DNA from: Sorghum bicolor
Taxonomy: Eukaryota; Streptophyta; Magnoliopsida; Poales; Poaceae
Direction: 5' to 3'
DNA: 64,000 nt
Assembly (NCBI RefSeq): GCF_000003195.3
Contig: NC_012878.2
Coordinates: forward strand, 14,276,406-14,340,405
Shown in pieces: positions 1-9,936 of the stretch (the first letter of the stretch is position 1; the number at the start of each line of letters is the position of its first letter). The position numbers and the translations under genes are program-made. Under the pieces are notes generated by a model that saw only the letters and a program-made list of their open reading frames with translations, ran no database searches and was not told the origin of the DNA.

Positions 1-2881
1 TTTGAAAACCTATCTAATAAGCAGGACTAAGCATGCTAAGCATTTTCATAAAACAGGTATCAAGGTTAATATAAGAATCATCAAGGTATTTAATGCAACA
101 AATAGGATTCATCCAACTCCTATTTACCTAATGCATCATATTAACTCAAGTGATATAAATAACTTTATGAAAATACAAGGATAGGGTTTAATGTCCGAGG
201 CTTGCCTTGGTGGGAAGGGAAGTCTGATAACTCAGAAAAACCAGATGGATCCACAAACTCGGAAGCAACCCACTGAGGATCAGATTCCTCCGGAGCGTAG
301 TCTACACGTAGAGGTGCATATGCATGATCAATGAGATACTCATGACATGATAAAGACAGGTTACATGCTCTTGGATGATAACAACAAACATAACTACCTC
401 GAGTACAACTAACCTTCACGGTATAGAAACAAACTAACTTAGTTAACAAAGCATAGATTACTACTAAGCAAATTTTATCATCTTCATTAAGCAAGGTTGT
501 GTAGCTATCAGACAACAAAGATCATTTATATGAAATAATCCATAACCAGGGAGTATATCAAGCCAAGTAACCACTAGTTGTCAATCAATCCCAAAGATCA
601 ATCAAAACCTAAAATGATTAGGTTTTCTATTTATCTTAATCAATTCTTAATTAAATATTAATGGCAGTAATTAAGTATTAACATCAAACAATAATTAAGT
701 GCCAAAGGTCATTAAGGTTAATGACCTTAGGTCATCATATAATCCCAAAGTCACTCAAACCCTAATTTGAGAAATTAAGCTAATTAACATCTAATTATTC
801 TAGAATTATTATTTAATTACTAATTAAGAGTTTAATGATATTTTATCCAAACATTATCCAAATGCCACCAAATTTTGTGTGAAGCCAGGGAATAATATTC
901 AAAGGTTCCTCACAATTTTTTGGTGATTTTTGGATATACCATAAATTATTAAAATTCATGGAAGTTTCATTTATCAAATAAAAGAGGCAATTTTTATATA
1001 CATGCAAACTACCATAAAATAGAACCTAATATTTTTCCATTGTTCTATTCATTTTATGGAACCTATACAAAAATTTTCATGATTTTTGAATCAGTACATG
1101 TTTTTCTATATAAAATTAAATATCAAGCATTTTTGAATCAAAAGAAAAAGGACAACAGCACTGCGTTACTGCGGCCGGCCCGTTTAGCCTTGGCCCAATC
1201 CGGCCCACGCGCGCGCTGCTCCCCTTCTCTCTCTGAAGGTCGCTGACGGGGAGGTCCCACCCGTCAGCTTCTTCTTCACCACGCACGGCGGCTCGGCCAC
1301 GGCTCTGGCCGCAGTTGGCGAGGGTCTCGGCCCACGCGCGCGTGCGCACTAGCCTCGCCTCACCTTCACGACTCCACGGCTACCCCCTATTCACACTCTA
1401 TCCCCTTCTTCCCACCTCGGCCGTGCGAATGGCGGCGGCCGCCATGACCGATCACGGACCGGCCACTAGGTCTCGGTAGAGCGCAAATGAATAAGACAGG
1501 GAGGTTCGGGGGGGATTAGGGAGCACGGTGCTCACCTCACCACGGCGGGAGAAGCAGCAGAAGGCCTTGGCGACGGTGGCCGAGTGGTCGGGCGGCGCTC
1601 TGGGCTCAGCGAGCTTGTTCCGACGAACCTGCTCGCGTCCGAAGGAAAAGGGCAAGCGCATGAGCTCCTGGCAAAAGAGAGGAACCGGAAACGACTATGT
1701 ACAAGGCGTATAACCTCCTAGAATGGCGTGACCACAGAGGAGGCGCACGGCGGCGGTCCCGGCCGGAGTCGGAGGAGAACAGCTCGTTTGTGGCTTATGG
1801 GGGATTAGAGCTTGCGCTAGGGGGCGCAATCGGTGGCGGAGCTCAGGGCGGAGCTGCTGGGGGGTCTCTGGTGGCTTGGAAGGGAACGAGGAGGGCGAAT
1901 TGGTGGGCGCAGTGAGCTCGTCGGCGTCGGACGCAAGAGAAAGAAACGAGTGCGTCGGCCGATGGAGTGACTTATATCGCGAACGGAGGAGACGCCCAGC
2001 TTCCACGTCACCTGGCGACACTGGCAGGCAAGCAGCTGCGTGCTCGCACGCATGCACGCGGCGCTGCACGCGCGGCGGCTGCGCTGGACAGGGGCGCCGT
2101 GATCCCTATCGGATCACTCTAGCCGTCCATATCTCTCCCCCTTTCTGTCTTTTTGCGAAATTCGACCAAAAGTTGAACTGGAGCCAAATTTTCACCAAAA
2201 TGAAAGTTGTGCAGAATTTTACAAGATACAAAACATGTTGTGGTGACCAAAGCTAATTCTGAGTGGAAAAAGGTGAATTTTACAAAACAGTTTGAAATTC
2301 AAATCTCAATTTAAGGAAATTCCAATTTTGAATTGAGGCATATCAGAATTTCCAAAATTACTTTTGATTTTCGATTACAACTTGAAAAATTTCCAACATG
2401 AAAGTTGTTCAACGTTTTGAGCTCTACAACTTTCATGTTGGCCACTTTTCAAGATTCCAAACATATTTTGAATTAGGGATTCAAATTGGAAAAGGGGACA
2501 ATTTCTAAAAATCTGTATTTTCAAAATTACTTTGAATTTTGTATTGAAACTTATAAAACTTAAAACACCAAAGTTGTACATCTTGACAAGATCTACAACT
2601 CTGCTTTTGAACTCATCCCCAAATTTTGCTTAATTTTTAAGTTACACAAAAGGGGGCAAATCCAGGGTTTTAAAATCAGGGTTTCCCCCCCTATTTTCTC
2701 GGAAACCTTCCACCCTAGGGGTTATACAACCAACACAAGCATCACTTCACAACATAAGCACACTTTAATTCCCTAAGCACATTCAACCAAATTAAACTTA
2801 TTTTAAGTTAATGCATCAGGATGTGCTTAACAAATATGCTATGCAATACTTTTTAGTATCTGTAACATCAGGGATGTTACA
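1..2881 (-). repeat. 3' LTR of the LARD-like element (partial)
   Basis: Matches 5128-8026 almost base for base with scattered substitutions and small indels; for example the other copy has an extra TATGATGACATGATCCAA near its end. On the minus strand it begins TGTAACATCCCTGATG at 2881. The GC-rich block at about 1170-2110 has several overlapping ORFs on both strands, repeated in the other LTR, with no recognisable domain. They look like composition-driven ORFs in LTR sequence rather than genes. Confidence 0.85.
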
Positions 2882-2917
2882 GCCCTTCCCCCTTAAAGAA
2901 ATCTCGTCCCGAGATTT
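2882..2917 (-). other. Polypurine tract and adjacent conserved hairpin (LARD)
   Basis: On the minus strand CTTTAAGGGGGAAGGGC (2898-2882) directly precedes the 3' LTR, as expected for a plus-strand primer. Just upstream, 2899-2917 is a perfect inverted repeat: AAATCTCG, a TCC loop, CGAGATTT. The same hairpin sits beside the PPT of the chromovirus copies at 38343-38361 and 48936-48954. Confidence 0.8.
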
Positions 2918-3951
2918 CCAGGGTACTAAAACCCGTGGGGTTGAGTAATGGAAAAGGAAATGTGTCTAACACATTAACTCTTGAGAAGATCATAAAACAA
3001 CTACGATTGGCCTAAGAAATACAACTAAGATCAACAGAAAGTTGTAATCAATAAGGAATTTTTGGAGAGTTCATAAGAAGATATGAACCTTCAAATGAGC
3101 TTCCAAGGAGAATGAAAGCACACTAACTGTAGACTATAGTGGAGCATGACCAGAGATCCCGATGTTTAACGAGAACCTGGTAGTATTTCCTTATGGCCGC
3201 GGTTCCACAGGAGACTACAAGGTTCGACGCTATAACGTGATCACGGATCATGGTACCTACTATAGAGTACGGTTACAATAGCTTTCAATCAACCTATGTT
3301 AGCATTTAAAGTCAAGGGAAGAACATGTGTGAGAGTAGAAGTGATCAAGGTGTGACACATGCATGAATTGAGAAGTCAAGGAGTTATCTCAGGTCTTCAT
3401 ATTTATGTTGGTGATCTATCAATACGCATCCAAAAGTATCCCCAAGGATGGGAACTTTGTGGAGCAAGGATCGTCAAAAAGGATATTTAATTTGGATGAG
3501 ACCTGACACATGACGAGATTTATTGAATAGAACAACTATAAGGAGAATAGTTGTCCTGGATTGAAAAGGGAATCTATAACATCCTCGTATCATTATTTTG
3601 AAGTGAATGATATGATGTATGCTCGCCCTGTACGTCTTTATAACGTTAGCTAGGAGATAACTACTTATATAGGGCATACTTTATACATTATCTTTTATCG
3701 CTCTAGATGGAATGCTGCAAGACCATTGACAAAGCATTGTTGGAGTAGTTGGATTCTTCACTTGGCTTGCTGAAGACTTGAAGCCTCTTCCAATGCCTTC
3801 TATTTGAGTCAACAGAAAGTCTTCATAGAACTTGAACGGCAAGCATAAGGAAAGTTAAGGAGCATTTAGAAGTTGTTATCCTCAGAACTTTTAATTTTGG
3901 AAATTCTTTTTGAAGTTTTTTTACAAGTAATTTTGCAGAAGATCCATGTAT
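2918..3951 (-). other. Non-coding internal region of the LARD-like element
   Basis: About 1.03 kb between PPT and PBS. The longest ORF here is about 67 codons and no gag, protease, RT or integrase motif is visible in any frame. With the PPT and PBS, this is the whole non-LTR part of the element, so it must depend on proteins supplied in trans. Confidence 0.7.
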
Positions 3952-3965
3952 GAGCTCTGATACCA
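3952..3965 (-). other. Primer-binding site (initiator-Met tRNA type), LARD
   Basis: Minus-strand TGGTATCAGAGCTC lies two bases inside the 5' LTR terminus. TGGTATCAGAGC is the usual plant initiator-Met tRNA primer site. It fixes the orientation of the element. Confidence 0.85.
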
Positions 3966-3967
3966 GC

Positions 3968-6900
3968 TGTGGCAGAACCATCCTAATTATATGGCCCACG
4001 TGCACTTGACATTGTCCTTAAGACCTCTGACTACTGCACATGAGAGTCATATAACTTGGATAGTCTGTCGGGTGCCCTCAGAGGACCCCGAATCATCCAC
4101 ATTTTAACTCATACAGGATCAACATAGAGTTACCACAACATTACAACATTTATTACAAAAATAACTTACATCAGAGTGCGGAAGATTTATAGCTTAATTT
4201 ACAACATATGATGAAGTACAAACTTAACTAAATTTCCAAAAGGTGTGTAGAGTAGCGGAAGCATCCTAGGTGAAACTTCTAAGGTAGAAGAGGTGGATAA
4301 ATCATGTCGCGCCCACCGACATGACCTCCATTAGCAGTCTAAGTCAACACCTGCAACAGGGGTTATAAAACCCTGAGTACGGGAGTACTCAACAAGACTT
4401 AACCGACTAGAAAAGAGGTGAAGACTCAGGTATGCAGGTTATAGGGATTCAAGGTAAGGCTTTATCAAAATCAAAGCATTTCTTTTGCATAAAAGCTTAC
4501 TAAAAGTAAAACCTACTTTCAAGTTTTAACTCAAGATCATCATTTATGACTAACCAAAACTATTATCAAACTTTCATAAGCATACCACCTCTTTCTTATA
4601 CCAAATATCCATTTATTACTACGATGATGGGGTGAGGATTGAGGCTCCATATCCGAGGAAACACGGCGATTCGAATCGATTAAACCCATCTCGGGATTCA
4701 GTACCACACGACATATGTAGAACTTAATCTTGCATATGTCAACCTTTTCTATAGATCCTCCCATACAAGAACGGGTCCAGCGTCACCCGAGAGTACAGTA
4801 CACCACCATCCTAAAGCCAATCTAGATGTTTCCCGGTCATCTCAGATCCGTAAGGTGGGTACACGCTACTCTCGCCATCTCTCCACTCCCAGTACGCGGT
4901 TAGCCGTTCTCAAGTATCGCAATAGCTATAGGTAAGGCTTACCATCGCATGTGGGCTGTACTCAAAGGTCTCAAACATAGCAGGCCATCAACGGAACGGT
5001 CTTTAATTGACACAGTTGGAGACACTACTTTAGGACTCCATTCTTAAAGCAAGTCCACCAACCGGTCTCAAGTTGAAACATCATTGAGCATAAAAGTATT
5101 CCACAACAACCCTTCAAACTTTCTCATTTGAAAACCTATCTAATAAGCAGGACTCTAAGCATGCTAAGCATTTTCATAAAACAGGTATCAAGGTTAATAT
5201 AAGAATCATCAAGGTATTTAATGCAACAAATAGGATTCATCCAACTCCTATTTACCTAATGCATCATATTAACTCAAGTGATATAAATAACTTTATGAAA
5301 ATACAAGGATAGGGTTTAATGTCCAGGGCTTGCCTTGGTGGGAAGGGAAGTCTGATAACTCAGAAAAACCAGATGGATCCACAAACTCGGAAGCAACCCA
5401 CTGAGGATGAGATTCCTCCGGAGCGTAGTCTACACGTAGAGGTGCATATGCATGATCAATGAGATACTCATGACATGATAAAGACAGGTTACATGCTCTT
5501 GGATGATAACAACAAACATAACTACCTCGAGTACAACTTACCTTCACGGTATAGAAACAAACTAACTTAGTTAACAAAGCATAGATTACTACTAAGCAAA
5601 TTTTATCATCTTCATTAAGCAAGGTTGTGTAGCTATTAGACAACAAAGATCATTTATATGAAATAATCCATAACCAGGGAGTATATCATGCCAAGTAACC
5701 ACTAGTTGTCAATCAATCCCAAAGATCAATCAAAACCTAAAATGATTAGGTTTTCTATTTATCTTAATCAATTCTTAATTAAATATTAATGGCAGTAATT
5801 AAGTATTAACATCAAACAATAATTAAGTGCCAAAGGTCATTAAGGTTAATGACCTTAGGTCATCATATAATCCCAAAGTCACTCAAACCCTAATTTGAGA
5901 AATTAAGCTAATTAACATCTAATTATTCTAGAATTATTATTTAATTACTAATTAAGGGTTTAATGATATTTTATCCAAACATTATCCAAATGCCACCAAA
6001 TTTTGTGTGAAGCCAGGGAATAATATTCAAAGGTTCCTCACAATTTTTTGGTGATTTTTGGACATACCATAAATTATTAAAATTCATGGAAGTTTCATTT
6101 ATCAAATAAAAGAGGCAATTTTTATATACATGCAAACTACCAGAAAATAGAACCTAATATTAATCCTTTGTTCTATTCATTTTATGGAACCTATACAAAA
6201 CTTTTCATGATTTTTGAATCAGTACATGTTTTTCTATATAAAATTAAATATCAAGCATTTTTGAATCAAAAGAAAAAGGACAACAGCACTGTGTTACTGC
6301 GGCCGGCCCGTTTAGCCTTAGCCCAATCCGGCCCACGCGCGCGCTACTCCCCTTCTCTCTCTGAAGGTCGCTGACGGGGAGGTCCCACCCGTCAGCTTCT
6401 TCTTCACCACGCACGGCGGCTCGGCCACGGCTCCGGCCGCCGTTGGCGAGGGTCTCGGCCCACGCGCGCGTGCGCACTAGCCTCGCCTCGCCTTCACGAC
6501 TCCACGGCTACCCCCTATTCACACTCTATCCCCTTCTTCCCACCTCGACCGCGCGAATGGCAGCGGCCGCCATGACCGATCACGGACCGGCCACTAGGGC
6601 TCGGTAGAGCGCAAATGAATAAGACAGGGAGGTTCGGGGGGGATTATGGAGCACGGTGCTCACCTCACCACGGCGGGAGAAGCAGCAGAAGGCCTTGGCG
6701 ACGGTGGCCGAGTGGTCGGGCGGCGCTCTGGGCTCAGCGAGCTTGTTCCGATGAACCTGCTCGCGTCCGAAGGAAAAGGGCAAGCGCATGAGCTCCTGAC
6801 GAAAGAGAGGAACCGGAAACGACTATGTACAAGGCGTATAACCTTCTAGAACGGCGTGACCACGGAGGAGGCGCACGGCGGCGGTCCCGGCCGGAGTCGG

Positions 6901-8026
6901 AGGAGAACGGCTCGTTTGTGGCTTATGGGGGATTAGAGCTTGCGCTAAGGGGCGCAATCGGTGGCGGAGGTCAGGGCGGAGCTGCTGGGGGGTCTCTGGT
7001 GGCTTGGAAGGGAACGAGGAGGGCGAATTGGTGGGCGCAGTGAGCTCGTCGGCGTCGGACGCAAGAGAAAGAAACGAGTGCGTCGGCCGATGGAGTGACT
7101 TATATCGCGAACGGAGGAGACGCCCAGCTTCCACGTCACCTGGCGACACTGGCAGGCAAGCAGCTGCGTGCTCGCATGCATGCACGCGGCGCTGCACGCG
7201 CGGCGGCTGCGCTGGACAGGGGCGCCGTGATCCCTATCGGATCACTGTAGCCGTCCATATCTCTCCCTCTTTCTGTCTTTTTGCGAAATTCGACCAAAAG
7301 TTGAACTGGAGCCAAATTTTCACCAAAATGAAAGTTGTGCAGAATTTTACAAGTTACAAAACATGTTTTGGTGACCAAAGCTAATTCTAAGTGGAAAAAG
7401 GTGAATTTGACAAAACAGTTTGAAATTCAAATCTCAATTTAAGGAAATTCCAATTTTGAATTGAGGCAGATCAGAATTTCCAAAATTACTTTTGATTTTC
7501 CATAACAACTTGAAAATTTTCCAACATGAAAGTTGTTCAACTTTTTGAGCTCTACAACTTTCATGTTGGCCACTTTTCAAGATTCCAAACATAATTTGAA
7601 TTAGGGATTCAAATTGGAAAAGGGGACAATTTCTAAAAATCTGCATTTTCAAAATTACTTTGAATTTTGTTTTGAAACTTCAAAAACTTAAAAAACCAAA
7701 GTTGTACATCTTGACAAGATCTACAACTCTGCTTTTGAACTCATCCCCAAATTTTGCTTAATTTTTAAGTTACACAAAAGGGGGCAAATCCAGGGTTTTA
7801 AAATAAGGGTTTCCCCCCTATTTTCTCGGAAACCTTCCACCCTAGGGATTATACAACCAACACAAGCATCACTTCACAACATAAGCACACTTTAATTCTC
7901 TAAGCATATTCAACCAAATTAAACTTATTTTAAGTTAATGCATCAGGATGTGCTTAACAAATATGCTATGCAATACTTATGATGACATGATCCAATTTTA
8001 GTATCCGTAACATCAGGGATGTTACA
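3968..8026 (-). repeat. 5' LTR of the LARD-like element
   Basis: Complete LTR of about 4,059 bp. On the minus strand it starts TGTAACATCCC and ends GGTTCTGCCACA. It contains a GC-rich block (6298-7238), a 16-bp-arm inverted repeat (7521-7569), a 24-bp palindrome (5833-5856), and two motifs shared with the chromovirus LTRs: CGGCGATTCGAATCGATT at 4664-4681 and a CCCTGAGTAC hairpin at 4371-4390. Confidence 0.85.
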
Positions 8027-8073
8027 AGATGTCCCAGAACTATTTGCACCAAAGTCCGGGGCATACCATATCC

Positions 8074-8649
8074 TCACCAGTTGGGAGGAACTTGACAATT
8101 TTTAAACACAGATCCTGACATTGCCGATGCTAATAGATCCATAGCAAGTTGGATTTGTCCCTCCGATGTTGCTGGATTAGTCCTCATTGGTGTAGATTGC
8201 CCATTAGTCATCTCTAATGTGCTTGGAGGAGAAGTAACTTCTGCACCTGCAACGGCTAGAGTAGCCGATGGAGCCGTAACCGATGATGATCCTGGCTGAA
8301 GATAGGCCGGGCCCACATAAGATGGTGGTATATGTCCTTCTTTGAAAGTTCTAGCCACAGCATTGAAAACAATATTGGATAGCACACTAGATTGATTGAT
8401 TAAAGCGCGATTAATAGCACTGTCAACCATCTCTTGTAGTTTACCAAGATTAGCTTCAAAAGGGATCTGTCGAGGCATCGACAATGCTTCCTTTTGGATC
8501 ACCTCGCCGCTCCTGTTGACACTGAAGGATTTCAAACATAGCTGCTTGTATTCCTCCATAGCTTTTGCCATAACTTGCTTCTGCTCATCTCTGAGATTGG
8601 CTTCCGTCACGGGGATAATGTTATCCGTATCGAAACCAGTATTCGACAT
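8074..8649 (-). pseudogene. Gag N-terminal fragment of the Tat-like element
   Basis: An open frame runs from a methionine at 8649 (MSNTGFDTDN...) for about 191 codons to a stop at 8074. The start was chosen because it lies just after the primer-site leader; an in-frame ATG at 8691 overlaps the primer-site motif and is unlikely. The fragment has a charged N-terminal part followed by a Ser/Thr/Ala/Pro-rich part. No zinc knuckle is present, since only the beginning of Gag remains. Reading stops just before the insertion point of the LARD-like element at 8026. Assignment as Gag rests on its position after the LTR and PBS and on general similarity to grass gypsy Gag N-termini. It is not functional as it stands. 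Confidence 0.6.
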
Positions 8650-8697
8650 GTTGATCTTGACGTTGAATCTGAGTCCCACTGGGCGTGCCAAAAGATA

Positions 8698-9423
8698 TGT
8701 TGATGCAAAAGTGGATCTGCAAACACAAAGGGCTAATACCCGATTTAATGTTAAGGCGTGCCAGCCGATTTGACCTTACAATCGACAAAGGTGATAACTC
8801 GAATACTTTGGTCCCGACAACAGCGATACGCCCGGATACCACGGCCAAGAGGTATTCACGCGGAACTTGAGAACTCGTTGAGGTTGACTCGATGAATTCC
8901 TAAGAACTCGTAAGTAAAAAGAAAATATGTGAGTTGACGAAGTCGTCGAAAAAGTAGATGCTAGAATAGATGTAAAAACTTGTGTTTGATTGATTGTTGT
9001 ATTTTACATTGCTATGGGGTCTACATTTATACCCTGTCCAAAAGAGTTACAACCAGACACGACTAGGATTCTAATTCCAAACTAGACGAAGTCTTCATAT
9101 AAAACAAACTCTAACAACTATGCAAAACATTAATTTATTCGTCCTAGGCGGTCAGTGCACCGTCATCCTTTTCTCGGCAAGTCCCACGCCCCTTTCTGCT
9201 ATCATCGGCAAACTAGCCTTCATCGGCATTGGCAACCATCAATATCGGCCATCGGCATAGATTAACCATCATCCCTGGACTTGGCCACATTCGACTGTTT
9301 AGTCATCGGCATCCTAACCCATCGGCAACTCCTCTAATAACCAGTTACCATTCTTTCGTTTGCCGATCTATATCTCATTATCTCCCAGATACGTCCAAAG
9401 ATACGTGTCCAAAAACGGTGTCA
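8698..9423 (-). repeat. LTR of the Tat-like gypsy fragment
   Basis: On the minus strand it starts TGACACCGTTTTTGG (9423) and ends CATCAACA (8698), followed within a few bases by TTTTGGCACGCCCAGTGGG (8693-8675). No second copy is visible; it would be the 3' LTR beyond the left edge. Confidence 0.65.
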
Positions 9424-9435
9424 ATAATGATAATA

Positions 9436-9665
9436 AAGCAGGGGAACCTATTATCTAAAAAAAGTTACTAAAATTTTTCAAGATTCTATGTTATGTCGAA
9501 TCTTTGGACGCATACATGAAACATTAAATATAGACGAAAATAAAAACTAATTACACAGTTTGTCTATAATTTACGAGATAAATATTTTAAGTATAGTTAA
9601 TTAATAATTAAACAATAATTATCAAATGAAAGTATTGCGATAGGCAAAGTCAAAAATTTTCGCAA
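9436..9665. mobile_element. Decayed MITE of the GGCCTTGTTTAG family in the Aux/IAA promoter
   Basis: The core (TCGAATCTTTGGACGC..., ATTAAATATAGACGAAAATA, ACTAATTACACAGTTT) matches the complete copy at 16630-16872. Terminal repeats are not recognisable. It lies between the gypsy LTR and the Aux/IAA transcript leader. Confidence 0.6.
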
Positions 9666-9905
9666 ACAACTCCCTAAGCAAAGTGTAGCAAATTAACCAA
9701 GCCAGCTCGACGGCACCCAGGGAAGCTTCACCTGTTCACCTCTCAAACAAAACCACTCTTCCCTCCGGCTCCCACTCCCACTCTTCGGTCTTTCCCCTTC
9801 CGTTCCACTCCCAGGCTCCCACTCTCCCCCTACCGGCTACCCACACACACACAAACAGCCACTCCTCACCTCCCCCACCCTCCGGTTCATGTCCTGCTGC
9901 TCCCC
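9666..9905 (+). promoter_or_regulatory. Proximal promoter and 5' leader of the Aux/IAA gene
   Basis: About 240 bp between the MITE and the start codon. It is pyrimidine-rich (runs of CTCC and ACAC), as in many plant leaders. No clear TATA box and no TGTCTC/GAGACA auxin-response element is visible. An upstream ATG at 9889 opens a 15-codon uORF that overlaps the coding start. The transcription start cannot be placed by eye. Confidence 0.5.
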
Positions 9906-9936
9906 ATGTCGCCCCCACTCGAGCTCGACTACATAG
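9889..9936 (+). other. Upstream ORF overlapping the Aux/IAA start codon
   Basis: ATG at 9889, TAG at 9934-9936, 15 codons. It is 17 nt upstream of the main ATG and out of frame with it, ending 31 nt inside the main coding region. If the leader includes it, ribosomes that initiate there would bypass the main start. Confidence 0.45.

Larger units (their letters stand above)
1..8026 (-). mobile_element. LARD-like non-autonomous LTR retrotransposon, left end outside window
   Basis: Two direct copies of a long sequence, offset by about 5.13-5.15 kb (position 1 matches about 5128, 2881 matches 8026), flank a short unique segment at 2882-3967. Read on the minus strand this is 5' LTR (8026-3968), PBS (3965-3952), internal DNA, PPT (2898-2882), 3' LTR (2881 to beyond 1). 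LTRs of about 4.06 kb around a 1.09 kb internal region with no gag or pol fit a large retrotransposon derivative. The right flank is AGATG (8027-8031), a possible TSD; its partner lies outside the window. The element is inserted in the gag of another gypsy element. Confidence 0.82.
8027..9423 (-). mobile_element. Tat-like Ty3/gypsy retrotransposon, 5' fragment
   Basis: On the minus strand: a 726-bp LTR (9423-8698), a primer-site region TTTTGGCACGCCCAGTGGG just inside it, and the start of gag. The LARD-like element is inserted into the gag, so the rest should lie left of the window. The primer-site sequence resembles that of grass Tat/Retand-lineage elements; the lineage call is inferred from it. 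Confidence 0.65.

Noticed and set aside
1695..2256. GC-rich ORFs of 70-126 codons on both strands
   Set aside because: They overlap each other, recur in the second LARD LTR (6823-7384) with different lesions, and show no domain; they are LTR sequence.
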